A stretch of DNA of 64,000 bases from NCBI RefSeq assembly GCF_900582195.1, contig NZ_UTHA01000289.1, positions 22,608 to 86,607 of the forward strand. Reading direction: 5' to 3'. This DNA is from Pseudomonas viridiflava. Its GTDB lineage: Bacteria > Pseudomonadota > Gammaproteobacteria > Pseudomonadales > Pseudomonadaceae. This document shows positions 53,304 to 62,717 of this stretch, piece after piece (the first letter of the stretch is position 1; each line of letters opens with the position of its first letter). The notes beneath the pieces are model-generated. The model was not told the origin of the DNA, searched no databases, and was given only the letters and a program-made list of their open reading frames with translations. Position numbers and translations under genes: made by a program.

Positions 53304-54380
53304 GTGAAAATTCTAGTAACCGGCGGCGCCGGCTTCATTGGCTCGGCAGTCATCCGTCACATCATCTCCAACACTTCCGATGCGGTCGTTAACGTCGATA
53401 AGCTGACTTACGCTGGTAATCTGGAGTCGCTGGCGGAAGTTAGCCAGAATTCGCGCTATGCATTTGAACGCGTCGATATCTGTGATCGTGATCAGATCGA
53501 CCGTGTCCTGCGTGAACACCAACCAGATGCAATCATGCACCTGGCCGCAGAATCCCACGTCGATCGCTCGATCTCTGGTCCGTCCGAGTTTATCCAGACA
53601 AACATCATCGGTACTTACACGCTGCTCGAGGCTGCCCGCCACTACTGGGCCGCGCTGGATGATGCGCGTAAAGCCAGTTTCCGCTTTCACCATATTTCGA
53701 CTGACGAAGTTTATGGTGATCTCGAGGGGCCGGAAGATCTCTTCACCGAAACCACGCCATACCAGCCAAGCTCGCCTTACTCGGCAAGCAAGGCCAGCTC
53801 CGACCATCTGGTTCGTGCCTGGGCACGCACCTATGGTCTGCCGACACTGGTTACCAACTGCTCGAACAACTATGGCCCTTGCCACTTCCCTGAGAAGCTG
53901 ATCCCTCTGATCATTCTGAATGCACTGGAAGGCAAGCCGCTGCCGGTTTATGGCAAAGGCAACCAGGTTCGTGACTGGTTGTATGTCGAAGATCACGCGC
54001 GCGCGTTGTATAAAGTCGTCACCGAAGGCGTGATCGGCGAGACTTACAACATCGGAGGTCATAACGAAAAACAAAACATCGAAGTGGTGCACACCCTCTG
54101 TGCGTTGCTCGATGAGTTGCGTCCTGATTCGGCTCACCGTCCGCATGCCAGCCTGATTACCTATGTTCAGGATCGTCCAGGGCATGACGTGCGTTATGCA
54201 ATCGACGCTAGCAAGATTCAGCGAGAACTTGGCTGGGCGCCGGAAGAGACTTTTGAAACCGGTATTCGCAAAACCGTCGAGTGGTACCTCGCCAACACTG
54301 AATGGGTTGAGCACGTGAAGAGCGGTAGCTATCAGCAGTGGATTGATCAGAATTATGCGGATCGTTCGAGCAAGGCATGA
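53304..54380 (+). CDS. rfbB: dTDP-glucose 4,6-dehydratase
   Basis: A 358-residue SDR-fold enzyme. GTG 53304 gives MKILVTGGAGFIGSAV; a start at 53256 would add an unrelated leader. Motifs: TGGAGFIGS, the Thr-Asp-Glu STDEVYGDL and catalytic YSASK. It makes dTDP-4-keto-6-deoxyglucose for rhamnose. First gene of the O-antigen locus here; overlaps rfbD by ATGA. Confidence 0.95.
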   Translation: MKILVTGGAGFIGSAVIRHIISNTSDAVVNVDKLTYAGNLESLAEVSQNSRYAFERVDICDRDQIDRVLREHQPDAIMHLAAESHVDRSISGPSEFIQTNIIGTYTLLEAARHYWAALDDARKASFRFHHISTDEVYGDLEGPEDLFTETTPYQPSSPYSASKASSDHLVRAWARTYGLPTLVTNCSNNYGPCHFPEKLIPLIILNALEGKPLPVYGKGNQVRDWLYVEDHARALYKVVTEGVIGETYNIGGHNEKQNIEVVHTLCALLDELRPDSAHRPHASLITYVQDRPGHDVRYAIDASKIQRELGWAPEETFETGIRKTVEWYLANTEWVEHVKSGSYQQWIDQNYADRSSKA

Positions 54381-55270
54381 AAATCCTTCTGTTGGGTAAA
54401 AACGGTCAGGTCGGGTGGGAACTGCAGCGCTCCCTTGCGCCATTGGGTGAGTTAATCGCCCTGGATCGTTCTCCTGTCGATGGATTGAGTGGTGACTTGT
54501 CGGACCTGCGGGCATTGCGTGCAACGATTCGTCAGGTGAAACCCGACGTCATCGTTAATGCTGCGGCCTACACTGCGGTCGATAAGGCTGAATCGGAGAA
54601 CGAACTGGCTGATCGCGTGAACTGTCAGGCCGTTCAGGTCATTGCCGAAGAGGCGGGATCGTTGGGAGCGTGGCTGGTTAATTACTCAACCGACTATGTG
54701 TTCAGCGGCGAGGGAATCGTGCCATGGCAAGAGTCGGCTGCAGTCTCCCCGGTCAATCACTACGGTGCAAGCAAGCTGGCCGGCGAACAGGCGATTATCG
54801 CTTCAGGCTGTAAGCACCTGATCTTCCGCACGAGCTGGGTCTATGCTGCTCGTGGCAACAATTTCGCCAAGACAATGTTGCGTCTGGCGAAAGATCGCGA
54901 AACGCTTAATGTTATCGCTGATCAGGTGGGTGCTCCGACGGGAGCTGATCTTATAGCTGACGTGACGGTTTTGGCGCTGCGACAAGCGATGCGCTCCCCT
55001 GAGCTGGCGGGCGTCTATCATTTGGCTGCCGCGGGCGAAGTGTCTTGGCACGCTTACGCCTTACATGTGATCGATTTCGCGAAGGCTTGTGGTGAAGAGC
55101 TTGCTGTTACAGACGTCAATCCGATCGATACATCGGCGTACCCGACCCCCGCGCTGCGGCCTTTGAATTCTCGTTTGAATACTAAGAAGCTGCGCGACAA
55201 TTTTTCTCTACACTTGCCGGATTGGCAAAGTGGTGTAATCCGAATGCTTAGGGAAGTTCTGAACAAATGA
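54377..55270 (+). CDS. rfbD: dTDP-4-dehydrorhamnose reductase
   Basis: A 297-residue reductase with LLGKNGQVGWEL at the start, NYSTDYVFSG, and the YGASKLAGE catalytic region. It makes dTDP-L-rhamnose from dTDP-4-dehydrorhamnose and thus needs the 3,5-epimerase RfbC, which is not in the window. Overlaps both neighbours by ATGA. Confidence 0.95.
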   Translation: MKILLLGKNGQVGWELQRSLAPLGELIALDRSPVDGLSGDLSDLRALRATIRQVKPDVIVNAAAYTAVDKAESENELADRVNCQAVQVIAEEAGSLGAWLVNYSTDYVFSGEGIVPWQESAAVSPVNHYGASKLAGEQAIIASGCKHLIFRTSWVYAARGNNFAKTMLRLAKDRETLNVIADQVGAPTGADLIADVTVLALRQAMRSPELAGVYHLAAAGEVSWHAYALHVIDFAKACGEELAVTDVNPIDTSAYPTPALRPLNSRLNTKKLRDNFSLHLPDWQSGVIRMLREVLNK

Positions 55271-56157
55271 CAACGACAAATCGTAAAGGCATCATCCTGG
55301 CTGGCGGTTCGGGCACTCGTTTGCATCCGTTGACTCTTGGTGTGTCCAAGCAGATGTTGCCAATCTACGACAAGCCGATGATCTTCTATCCGCTGTCCGT
55401 GCTGATGCTTGCAGGTATGCGTGAAATTCTGATCATCTCCACTCCTGAAGACTTGCCGTGCTTTCGCAAGTTGCTGGGTGACGGTAGCCTTTATGGCATC
55501 AAGCTCACTTATGCTGAACAGCCTAGCCCGGACGGTCTGGCCCAGGCTTTCATTATCGGTGAAGAGTTCATTGATAAGGATCCTTGCTGCCTGATCCTGG
55601 GCGACAACATCTTTTACGGTCAGCACTTCTCGGACAACCTCCGTTCCGCCAGCTCGCAGCAGCAGGGCGCTACAGTATTTGGTTATCACGTTTCCGACCC
55701 GGAACGCTTTGGTGTCGTTGAGTTTGATAAAACCGGTCGGGCGCTGAGCATTGAAGAGAAACCGGTCAAGCCAAAATCCAATTATGCAGTGACCGGCCTG
55801 TACTTCTATGACGACGATGTTGTCGAGATCGCCAAGAGTATCAAGCCGTCCGAGCGTGGTGAGCTGGAAATCACTGACGTTAACCGTGCCTACCTGGAGC
55901 GCAAGACGCTCAATGTCGAAATGCTTGGTCGTGGGTTCGCCTGGCTAGACACCGGTACCCATGACTCTCTGCTGGAAGCAAGTCACTTCGTGCACACTAT
56001 CGAGCAGCGCCAAGGCTTGAAAGTGGCTTGCCTGGAGGAGATCGCTTATAACAACGGCTGGATTACTGCCGAACAGTTGGGATTGCAAGCAGAAGCGCTG
56101 AAGAAAACAGGTTACGGCCAGTACCTGCAAAAGTTGCTGGACTTGAGCGCTCATTGA
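55267..56157 (+). CDS. rfbA: Glucose-1-phosphate thymidylyltransferase
   Basis: A 296-residue nucleotidyltransferase with LAGGSGTRLHPLT at residues ~11-23, LGDNIFYG and GVVEFDKTGRAL. It makes dTDP-glucose, the first step of the rhamnose pathway. Gene order rfbB-rfbD-rfbA with overlapping stops and starts. Confidence 0.96.
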   Translation: MTTTNRKGIILAGGSGTRLHPLTLGVSKQMLPIYDKPMIFYPLSVLMLAGMREILIISTPEDLPCFRKLLGDGSLYGIKLTYAEQPSPDGLAQAFIIGEEFIDKDPCCLILGDNIFYGQHFSDNLRSASSQQQGATVFGYHVSDPERFGVVEFDKTGRALSIEEKPVKPKSNYAVTGLYFYDDDVVEIAKSIKPSERGELEITDVNRAYLERKTLNVEMLGRGFAWLDTGTHDSLLEASHFVHTIEQRQGLKVACLEEIAYNNGWITAEQLGLQAEALKKTGYGQYLQKLLDLSAH

Positions 56158-56210
56158 GCTAAGTCAATCTACTCGAACCCTTAGTGTCAATTAGTGCAAG
56201 CAGGAATGGC

Positions 56211-57134
56211 ATGCCAGTTAGACTTCCAAAGGTTGCGGTTTTGCTGGCTGCCTACAACGGTGCGCAGTGGATCGAGGAACAGCTTGCCTCGATCCTGTGC
56301 CAATCGGACGTTGATGTCACAATTCATATAAGCATAGATCCTTCAACCGATGGTACCGAAGCTTGGTGCGCGGCCTTCGCTGCAGCGCATTCCCAGGTTG
56401 TTATCCTTCCGGATGGTGGAAAATTTGGAGGTGCGTCGCGTAATTTTTTTCGTTTGATTCGCGACGTTGATTTCTCTTATTACGACTTCATAGCGTTGGC
56501 TGACCAGGATGACGTCTGGCATACGGACAAGTTACGGCGCGCCACTTGTACAATTGATTCCCGACAGGTTGATTGCTTCTCCAGTAACGTAACAGCCTTT
56601 TGGAGTGACGGCAGGACCCACCTGCTGGACAAGGCTCAGTCTCAAGTCGCCTGGGATTTTCTCTTTGAGGCAGCAGGTCCGGGATGTACTTATGTGTTCA
56701 ACAAGCGCTTTGCTGAAGCGATAAAGGCATCGGTGATCGCCAATTGGGAAAAGGTACAGGAAATCCGTTTGCATGACTGGTATTGCTACGCCTTTGCCCG
56801 TAGTCATGGTTTTCGATGGTTTATTGATCCTGTACCAACCATGGACTATCGCCAGCACGCGAATAATCAAGTGGGGGCCAACAAGGGTTTGAGCTCTTTG
56901 GTCGCCCGTTACAAAACCATTCACGATGGTTGGTGGTTCAGTCAGGTGCGGATCATCTCGCTATTGATAGGGCAGGCTGACAACCCATTTGTAAAGTCAT
57001 GGTTGCAGTTGAAGCCGGCCCAACTCATCAGGCTTTCATTTGATGCCTGGAAGTGTCGGCGACGGTTGCGCGATAAAGTGTTTTTCTTTTTTGTCTGCTG
57101 GGTCTTTGCGTTGTCAGGGAACAAATCTGAATGA
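56211..57134 (+). CDS. Family 2 glycosyltransferase, rhamnosyltransferase-like
   Basis: A 307-residue GT2 enzyme with VAVLLAAYNGAQWIEEQLASI at the start, the sugar-nucleotide motif ALADQDDVWH, and LHDWYCYAFA further on. ATG 56211 has AGGA five bases upstream. The domain and the rfb genes ahead suggest a rhamnosyltransferase in O-antigen assembly; acceptor unknown. The C-terminus is basic-hydrophobic and overlaps the next start. Confidence 0.85.
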   Translation: MPVRLPKVAVLLAAYNGAQWIEEQLASILCQSDVDVTIHISIDPSTDGTEAWCAAFAAAHSQVVILPDGGKFGGASRNFFRLIRDVDFSYYDFIALADQDDVWHTDKLRRATCTIDSRQVDCFSSNVTAFWSDGRTHLLDKAQSQVAWDFLFEAAGPGCTYVFNKRFAEAIKASVIANWEKVQEIRLHDWYCYAFARSHGFRWFIDPVPTMDYRQHANNQVGANKGLSSLVARYKTIHDGWWFSQVRIISLLIGQADNPFVKSWLQLKPAQLIRLSFDAWKCRRRLRDKVFFFFVCWVFALSGNKSE

Positions 57135-58093
57135 ACGCCTCAAAAGTAGTTGTGACAGGGGCCGGCGGATTCGTTGGTGAGGCGCTCATTCGCAGATTGT
57201 TGCTGGACGGGAAATTTCTACCGATAGCAGCCGCGCGCGGAGCGACTGGTTTGGAAGGTCGGTGTCCGATTGTTTCCCTTGATCTGACTGAGCCCTGCGT
57301 CATGCCATCGCTCGAGGGTGTTCAAGTAGTCGTTCATGCCGCTGCACGGGTTCATGTCATGAACGAAACGGCGACTGACGCACTGGCGATGTTTCGCAGC
57401 ATCAATGTCGATGGAACTTTGAGATTGGCGCGACACGCCGCTGAGTCAGGAGTGGCGCGCTTTATTTTTATTAGTTCAATCAAGGTTAATGGTGAAAGCA
57501 CCGTTGCAGGAAAAGCGTTCACGGCCGATAGCGTGCCAGCACCTGTTGATCCTTATGGTGTCTCCAAGTATGAAGCGGAAGAGTGTCTAAAGAAGCTAAG
57601 TATTGAGACAGGTATGGAGTTGGTCATCATTCGCCCGCCTCTGGTTTATGGTCCGGGGGTCAGAGCCAATTTCCTGAGCATGATGCGATGGCTCAATAGA
57701 GGGCTACCGCTGCCACTGGGTGCTATAGGCAACCGGCGCAGCCTTGTTGCAATCGGGAATCTTGTCGATCTGATTATTACCTGTATCGAACATCCTGCCG
57801 CTGCGAATCAGACCTTTCTGGTGAGCGACGGTGAGGATCTCTCAACAACGCAACTATTGAGGCATCTGGCGCGGGCGCTGGGTAAAAAGCCGTTGCTTAT
57901 GCCGGTGCCACAGTGGTTGCTGACTTTGGTTGCTTCTGTGTTTGGCAGGCAGGCGATTGCTCAGCGTATCTGTGGGTCGCTTCAGGTCAATATCGAAAAA
58001 AACCGCGATGTGTTGGGATGGATACCTCCTGTTACTGTGGATAAAGCCATGCTTCAAACCGCTCGCTATTACTTGGATGAGCAAACGAAATGA
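57131..58093 (+). CDS. NAD-dependent epimerase/dehydratase (WbpV-like)
   Basis: A 320-residue SDR-fold nucleotide sugar enzyme with TGAGGFVGEALIRRLL and catalytic YGVSK. Its place just before a WbpL-type gene matches wbpV of P. aeruginosa, which reduces a UDP-4-keto-6-deoxy-GlcNAc to a 6-deoxy-aminosugar (QuiNAc/FucNAc). Function is inferred from context; a UDP-glucose 4-epimerase role is possible. Overlaps both neighbours by four bases. Confidence 0.82.
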   Translation: MNASKVVVTGAGGFVGEALIRRLLLDGKFLPIAAARGATGLEGRCPIVSLDLTEPCVMPSLEGVQVVVHAAARVHVMNETATDALAMFRSINVDGTLRLARHAAESGVARFIFISSIKVNGESTVAGKAFTADSVPAPVDPYGVSKYEAEECLKKLSIETGMELVIIRPPLVYGPGVRANFLSMMRWLNRGLPLPLGAIGNRRSLVAIGNLVDLIITCIEHPAAANQTFLVSDGEDLSTTQLLRHLARALGKKPLLMPVPQWLLTLVASVFGRQAIAQRICGSLQVNIEKNRDVLGWIPPVTVDKAMLQTARYYLDEQTK

Positions 58094-59112
58094 AATTTTG
58101 GTTGTTGTTGCTATCGGTTTTTCTGGTGTCTTGGGTGTTGACCCTAACGCTTCGCCGGTATGCATTAGGGAAAAAATTGATAGATGTTCCAAATGAGCGA
58201 AGCTCCCACACTATTCCAACCCCTCGCGGTGGTGGTGTAGCAATAGTTTCCGCTTTCATGATTGCTCTGCCAGCTCTGAAGCTACTTGGGCTGCTGAGTT
58301 CGGACTTGATGTACAGTCTGATGGGCGCGGGGCTATTGGTTGCAATTATCGGTTTTGCTGATGACCATAATCATATTGCAGCAAGATGGCGGCTCTTGGG
58401 TCATTTTGTTGCCGCCGCGTGGGCGCTTTTCTGGCTTGGTGGACTGGCTTCCATTTCTTTTGCAGGTGTGATCGTCGATTTGGGCGTTGCTGGTACAGTA
58501 CTGGCTCTGATTTACCTAGTTTGGATGTTGAATCTTTACAACTTCATGGATGGTATTGATGGCTTGGCCAGTGTCCAGGCCATCTGTGCTTGCCTTGGCA
58601 GCTGCCTGATCTATGGATTGACCGATCACGTTGAGTTGATGTGGATAGCACTCACATTGGCTGCATCCGTCGGTGGATTCTTGTGCTGGAATTTTCCACC
58701 CGCACGCATATTCATGGGCGATGCGGGAAGCGGTTTTTTGGGTGTTGTCTTAGGTGTCATGGCTATTGACGCTAGCTGGAGTTCAGGCGATTTCCTGTGG
58801 AGTTGGTTGATTCTACTGGGCGTTTTTATTGTTGATGCGACCTGGACGTTGGCTCGCCGTCTGCTAACTGGCGAGAAGGTTTATGAGGCTCATCGAAGCC
58901 ATGCCTATCAATATGCAGCTCGGCGATATGGAAGCCACAAAAGGGTGGTATTCGCAGTCGCTGCCATAAATATTCTCTGGTTGACACCTTTGGCAATCGC
59001 CGTAGGGATTGGGCTGGTTTCTGGTGCAATCGGTTTAGTCGTAGCGTATCTGCCCCTTATATTAGTCGCGTGCGTTTTAGGCGCGGGGAGACGGGAGGAT
59101 TCGAAATCTTAG
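58090..59112 (+). CDS. WbpL-like initiating sugar-1-phosphate transferase (MraY/WecA family)
   Basis: A 340-residue multispan membrane protein (about ten helices). It carries the family motifs DDHNHIAARWR, NLYNFMDGIDGLAS, GDAGSGFLG and HRSHAYQ. This is the initiating transferase that puts a HexNAc/6-deoxy-HexNAc-1-P on undecaprenyl phosphate for O-antigen. It overlaps the epimerase gene. In P. aeruginosa wbpM follows wbpL; here another glycosyltransferase and then insertion sequences follow. Confidence 0.88.
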   Translation: MKFWLLLLSVFLVSWVLTLTLRRYALGKKLIDVPNERSSHTIPTPRGGGVAIVSAFMIALPALKLLGLLSSDLMYSLMGAGLLVAIIGFADDHNHIAARWRLLGHFVAAAWALFWLGGLASISFAGVIVDLGVAGTVLALIYLVWMLNLYNFMDGIDGLASVQAICACLGSCLIYGLTDHVELMWIALTLAASVGGFLCWNFPPARIFMGDAGSGFLGVVLGVMAIDASWSSGDFLWSWLILLGVFIVDATWTLARRLLTGEKVYEAHRSHAYQYAARRYGSHKRVVFAVAAINILWLTPLAIAVGIGLVSGAIGLVVAYLPLILVACVLGAGRREDSKS

Positions 59113-59284
59113 GTTCTGACGATATTCAGTAATCAGGGCGGCGGCAATATCACTACCGTAGATGGTGCTATGATTTGTGCTTTTTGGACGAGCTGACCTG
59201 AGTCAGTGATTATGACTGGGTGCGTAGTGTAATAGTTTTAGGTCCCGTAACGGCAGCGCGTTTACAGGGCTCGTGGGGACTTCT

Positions 59285-59317
59285 ATGATTGATATTGAGT
59301 TACAAACCAATGGATAA
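59285..59317 (+). other. Ten-codon leader ORF overlapping the next start
   Basis: ATG 59285 has GGGGA (59275-59279) five bases upstream, the best ribosome binding site nearby. It reads MIDIELQTNG and stops at TAA 59315-59317, past ATG 59310 of the glycosyltransferase (+1 frame). It may couple translation or be a decoy. No evidence for the peptide itself. Confidence 0.3.
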
Positions 59318-61337
59318 AAAATGTAAAGCTTCTGATCGGCGAGTCACATGGAAACTCACCAGGCCGTTTTGCGTCCTTCGGCGTGGTGCTGCAATATGCT
59401 TTAATATCATGCGGGCTTTGCTTCGCGGAGACATGGTCACCGTTAGAGGTTATGCTCGAGCTGTGTATTTAAGGATTCCGTTCTTAAAGTTTTTCTGGTC
59501 ATTTTACTCCTATCGAAAAATGAAGCTGATGCGAGGGATTCGCGATAAGACATTTTCGGGTGATAATATCCAGTCTTTGAATGCCTTGTCTGAGAGCCGG
59601 TTCTTTGATACGACTGGTTTAAGTGTGTCTCCTCCGTTAGTTGTTTTTCCTCATATTGATGTTTCCGTTGTTTCTTATAATAGTTCTCGCTGGGTAAAGA
59701 AGTTTCTTGACTCGTTAGCTGCGCAAAATTATCCGCTTTCCAGTATTCACTTCAAGGTTGTTGATAACGGCTCCTCTGATAATACAGTCGAATTGTTCAA
59801 AACTTATTTGAGTTTGCACGCTGGTGCGTTCGCCAGCGCAGAGGTTATCCAGCAGGAGAATCTGGGTTTTGGTATGGGGCATGATCGAGCGATCCGCAAT
59901 GGTCATTCGGATTATTGCCTGGTCGTAAATCTTGACCTTGAGTTCCTTCCTTGTTCGATCGTAAAAGCAGTCACGGCTGCGGTTAATGATCGTAATCCTG
60001 CGTCGGCAAGTTGGGAGTTTCGCCAGGTGCCGTTCGAGCATCCCAAATACTATGATCCGGTCACATTGGAAGCCAATTGGTCGTCTCACGCTTGTGTTTT
60101 ACTGCGACGTGACGCTTATATTCGCTGTGGTGGGTATGACAGCGCCATCTTCATGTATGGCGAAGACGTCGAGTTCTCCTATAGGTTGCGCTCTTACGGC
60201 TATGTATTGAAGTACTTACCTGCTGCCGCGGTAATTCACCATACTTATGAAGAGGCCGGTGAGATTAAGCCATTGCAATTTGCCGGTAGTGTATTGGGCA
60301 ATACGTATATCCGGCTGCGGTATGGCTCGTACAGTGACCGTTTTGTAGCTTTGGCGTTGTATGCCATTCTTTTTGTGTACCCGTCGCAATTTCCGGGGGC
60401 AAAAAAAATGCTGCTTCGGAACCTGCCAAAGCTGGTGAAGAATATTCCTCGGTTTTTGCGGGGGAAAGGGCCCGTTGGGGCGAAATTCCCGTTTCGTGGT
60501 TATGACTATGAACTTGTCAGGGATGGCGCTTTTTGGCAGGCGAAACCTTTTGAATCTGTAGGCTCGGTGCCTAAAGTTACCGTGATCACGCGTACTTATA
60601 GAGGGCGCGGGGTTTTTCTGAAGCAGGCTATGCAGAGCGTGTTTAACCAGACGTATCCTAATATCGAGCTTATTGTTGCAGAAGACGGTGGAAACACTCA
60701 GTTAGAAATTGTGGAGTCTGCATCCAACTACGCACCTGCACATGTTGCAGTACATTTTTTGGAAAATGAAAAAATCGGTCGCTCAGGTGTCGGCAATGCT
60801 GCAATGGCTATTGCTCAGGGCGAGTATTATATGTTTTTGGATGATGATGATCTGTTGTTTTCGGATCATGTCGAAACACTCATGCAATGCTTGTTGTCCG
60901 ACCCGGATCTTGATGCGGCGTATACCTTGGCATTTGAAGTTCCTACGCATGTTAGCGATGACAAAAGTCATTATGTTGAAGAGCTTTTTTATACGCCTCC
61001 TGTGTTTCGCCAAATATGGGATTATGAAGTCATGCAGCGCCATAACTTTATTCCTATTCAATCAATCATGTTTAAAAAGGAACTGTATCAGCGTTGGGGA
61101 GGGTTTGATCTCGACTTGGATCAGCTTGAAGACTGGAGTTTGTGGCTCTGTTATGGGTATGAATCCAAGTTTCGTTATATCGAAAAGACTACATCGCTTT
61201 TTCGAACACCAGCTGAGTCCAGTATCCGTGCCGATCGTCATGCGCTTTTACATGATGCATACGATAAGGCCGTTAGAAGTGCTCAAGAGCGTATTGCGGC
61301 AGATATGAGGGGGGCGGATCAATTTTCTGGAAACTAG
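59310..61337 (+). CDS. Two-domain family 2 glycosyltransferase
   Basis: About 675 residues. The first GT2 domain is ~116-330 (VSVVSYNSSRWVKKFL, VVDNGSSDNTV, GEDVEFSYRL) and the second ~420-560 (KVTVITRTYRGRG, VAEDGG, FLDDDDLLF). The start is uncertain: ATG 59310 or TTG 59289 (in frame, with GGGGA nine bases upstream). GC is clearly lower than in the core genes, as is usual for O-antigen genes. It may add two different sugars to the O-unit. No signal peptide or membrane helix. Confidence 0.82.
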   Translation: MDKKCKASDRRVTWKLTRPFCVLRRGAAICFNIMRALLRGDMVTVRGYARAVYLRIPFLKFFWSFYSYRKMKLMRGIRDKTFSGDNIQSLNALSESRFFDTTGLSVSPPLVVFPHIDVSVVSYNSSRWVKKFLDSLAAQNYPLSSIHFKVVDNGSSDNTVELFKTYLSLHAGAFASAEVIQQENLGFGMGHDRAIRNGHSDYCLVVNLDLEFLPCSIVKAVTAAVNDRNPASASWEFRQVPFEHPKYYDPVTLEANWSSHACVLLRRDAYIRCGGYDSAIFMYGEDVEFSYRLRSYGYVLKYLPAAAVIHHTYEEAGEIKPLQFAGSVLGNTYIRLRYGSYSDRFVALALYAILFVYPSQFPGAKKMLLRNLPKLVKNIPRFLRGKGPVGAKFPFRGYDYELVRDGAFWQAKPFESVGSVPKVTVITRTYRGRGVFLKQAMQSVFNQTYPNIELIVAEDGGNTQLEIVESASNYAPAHVAVHFLENEKIGRSGVGNAAMAIAQGEYYMFLDDDDLLFSDHVETLMQCLLSDPDLDAAYTLAFEVPTHVSDDKSHYVEELFYTPPVFRQIWDYEVMQRHNFIPIQSIMFKKELYQRWGGFDLDLDQLEDWSLWLCYGYESKFRYIEKTTSLFRTPAESSIRADRHALLHDAYDKAVRSAQERIAADMRGADQFSGN

Positions 61338-61367
61338 CGCCCTTTTTTGAAAATAATATACCCGTCC

Positions 61368-61393
61368 GCCTGTGAGGTCATCGCTTCACAGGC
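61368..61393. terminator. Hairpin after the two-domain glycosyltransferase gene
   Basis: GCCTGTGA (61368-61375) pairs with TCACAGGC (61386-61393). No T run follows, so termination is uncertain. Confidence 0.4.
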
Positions 61394-61436
61394 TCGCTGT
61401 ATTGTAAGCGCTTAATGAGCCCCACATTAAAAGTCA

Positions 61437-61445
61437 CCACTTGGG
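61437..61445. repeat. Target-site duplication, left copy (IS4-type)
   Basis: CCACTTGGG directly before the left inverted repeat TTAATGCC; identical to 62662-62670. Confidence 0.8.
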
Positions 61446-62661
61446 TTAATGCCGATCAGTTAAGCCTCGTCGCTTGACCTTTGGCCGTAAGAAATCAAAA
61501 TCCGATGCCTGAATAGTCACCGGATTTTTTTATGCGTCTGGCTCGGGCATGCCTGGGCAACGCCCACTGGTCGCACCCAGCGCCATAGTCCAGGCCCGTC
61601 AGCGATTGGGTAGCGAGGCCGTACGACAAGTCTTCGATCTGACGCAGAAAAGCTGGCATGAAGCGGCCAGCCATCCGACCTGGGCCGGATTGCGTTTATT
61701 GGAGGGGGGGGGGGCGACGGTGTCGTCTGGCCAACGCCCGATACACCTGAAAACCCTGCACGTTACGGCTCCGCCAGCAACCAGCATGGCGATACCGGTT
61801 TTCCTCAGGTGCGCATGGTTTGCCAAATGGAGTTGACTAGCCATTTGCTGATCGGCAGTGCTTTTGATGGCTATCGCAATAACGAAATGATACTGGCAGA
61901 GCAACTGATCGACACCACGGCAGATCACTCACTGACGTTGTTTGATCGCGGTTTCTACTCTTTGGGGCTGCTGCACCAATGGCAGCAGGCCGGCATTGGG
62001 CGGCATTGGCTGATGCCGCTGCGCAAAGGTGCGCAGTACGAAGTGATTCAGCGCCTGGGGCGTCAGGATGCCGTGGTCTCGCTCAGCACTTCGCCGCAGA
62101 CCCGAAAGCAGTGACCAGGCTTGCCTGAGCGTCTGACCGAAAGGCTCCTAAGCAAAACCGTCAAGGGCGAGGTCTGTCAGATTTTGACGTCGATGGTCGA
62201 TCCGCTGCGTTTCCCATCCGATGAAATCGTCGACTTGTACAGCCATCGCTGGGAGATCGAATTAGGATTCAGAGAGAGGAAACAGACACTGCTCAACAGC
62301 AGCTACACGTTGCGTAGCAAGACGCCCGAGATGATCGAGCAAGAGTTGTGGGGGCGTGTTGCAGGGCTACAACCTGTTGCGTTATCAGAGGGTGGAAATG
62401 AGCCGCCACTGTCCGGGCATCTATCCGTACGCGCTGAGTTTCACTGCGTGTACCTGGGCGATCCTGGGGTTTATCAATGGCGTTTCTGCGGATCGCTCAG
62501 GGAACATCCCCAAATACCTCACCGAATTGCATGCCTCAGCCTCGCATTATGTACTGCCACACCGCCGGGAAGAGCGGGTTTATCCGCGAGCTATCAGGCT
62601 GAAATCCCCGAAGTATCCAACAAAAATAAAAATGCCAGTCAGCTTAACTGACTGGCATTAA
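61446..62661 (+). mobile_element. IS4-family insertion sequence, inactive
   Basis: A 1216-bp element. Left inverted repeat TTAATGCCGATCAGTTAAG (61446-61464); right CTTAACTGACTGGCATTAA (62643-62661), complementary at 17 of 19 positions. A 9-bp direct repeat CCACTTGGG flanks it, confirming insertion as a unit. Near the right end (62631-62660) a hairpin AATGCCAGTCAG / CTGACTGGCATT may act as terminator. The transposase within is broken and its N-terminus missing. Confidence 0.85.
61531..62659 (+). pseudogene. IS4-family transposase, frameshifted and N-terminally shortened
   Basis: Readable pieces in order: VAPSAIVQARQRLG (frame 1); GDGVVWPTPDTPEN to FPQVRMVC after a shift at an 11-G tract (61704-61714); LTLFDRGFYSLGLL (catalytic-Asp region); a TGA stop at 62112-62114 where KQ-W-PGLPE is expected; LYSHRWEIELGFRE (catalytic-Glu region); and a second shift at the GGGGG near 62351 before GYNLLRYQRVEMSR. 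About 90 N-terminal residues of the usual protein are absent. Clearly non-functional. Confidence 0.85.
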
Positions 62662-62670
62662 CCACTTGGG
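62662..62670. repeat. Target-site duplication, right copy (IS4-type)
   Basis: CCACTTGGG directly after the right inverted repeat GGCATTAA. Confidence 0.8.
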
Positions 62671-62717
62671 CCTCCCATGCTGAGGTCCTAATTCCTTTGC
62701 GGCGCAAGCACCTCATA

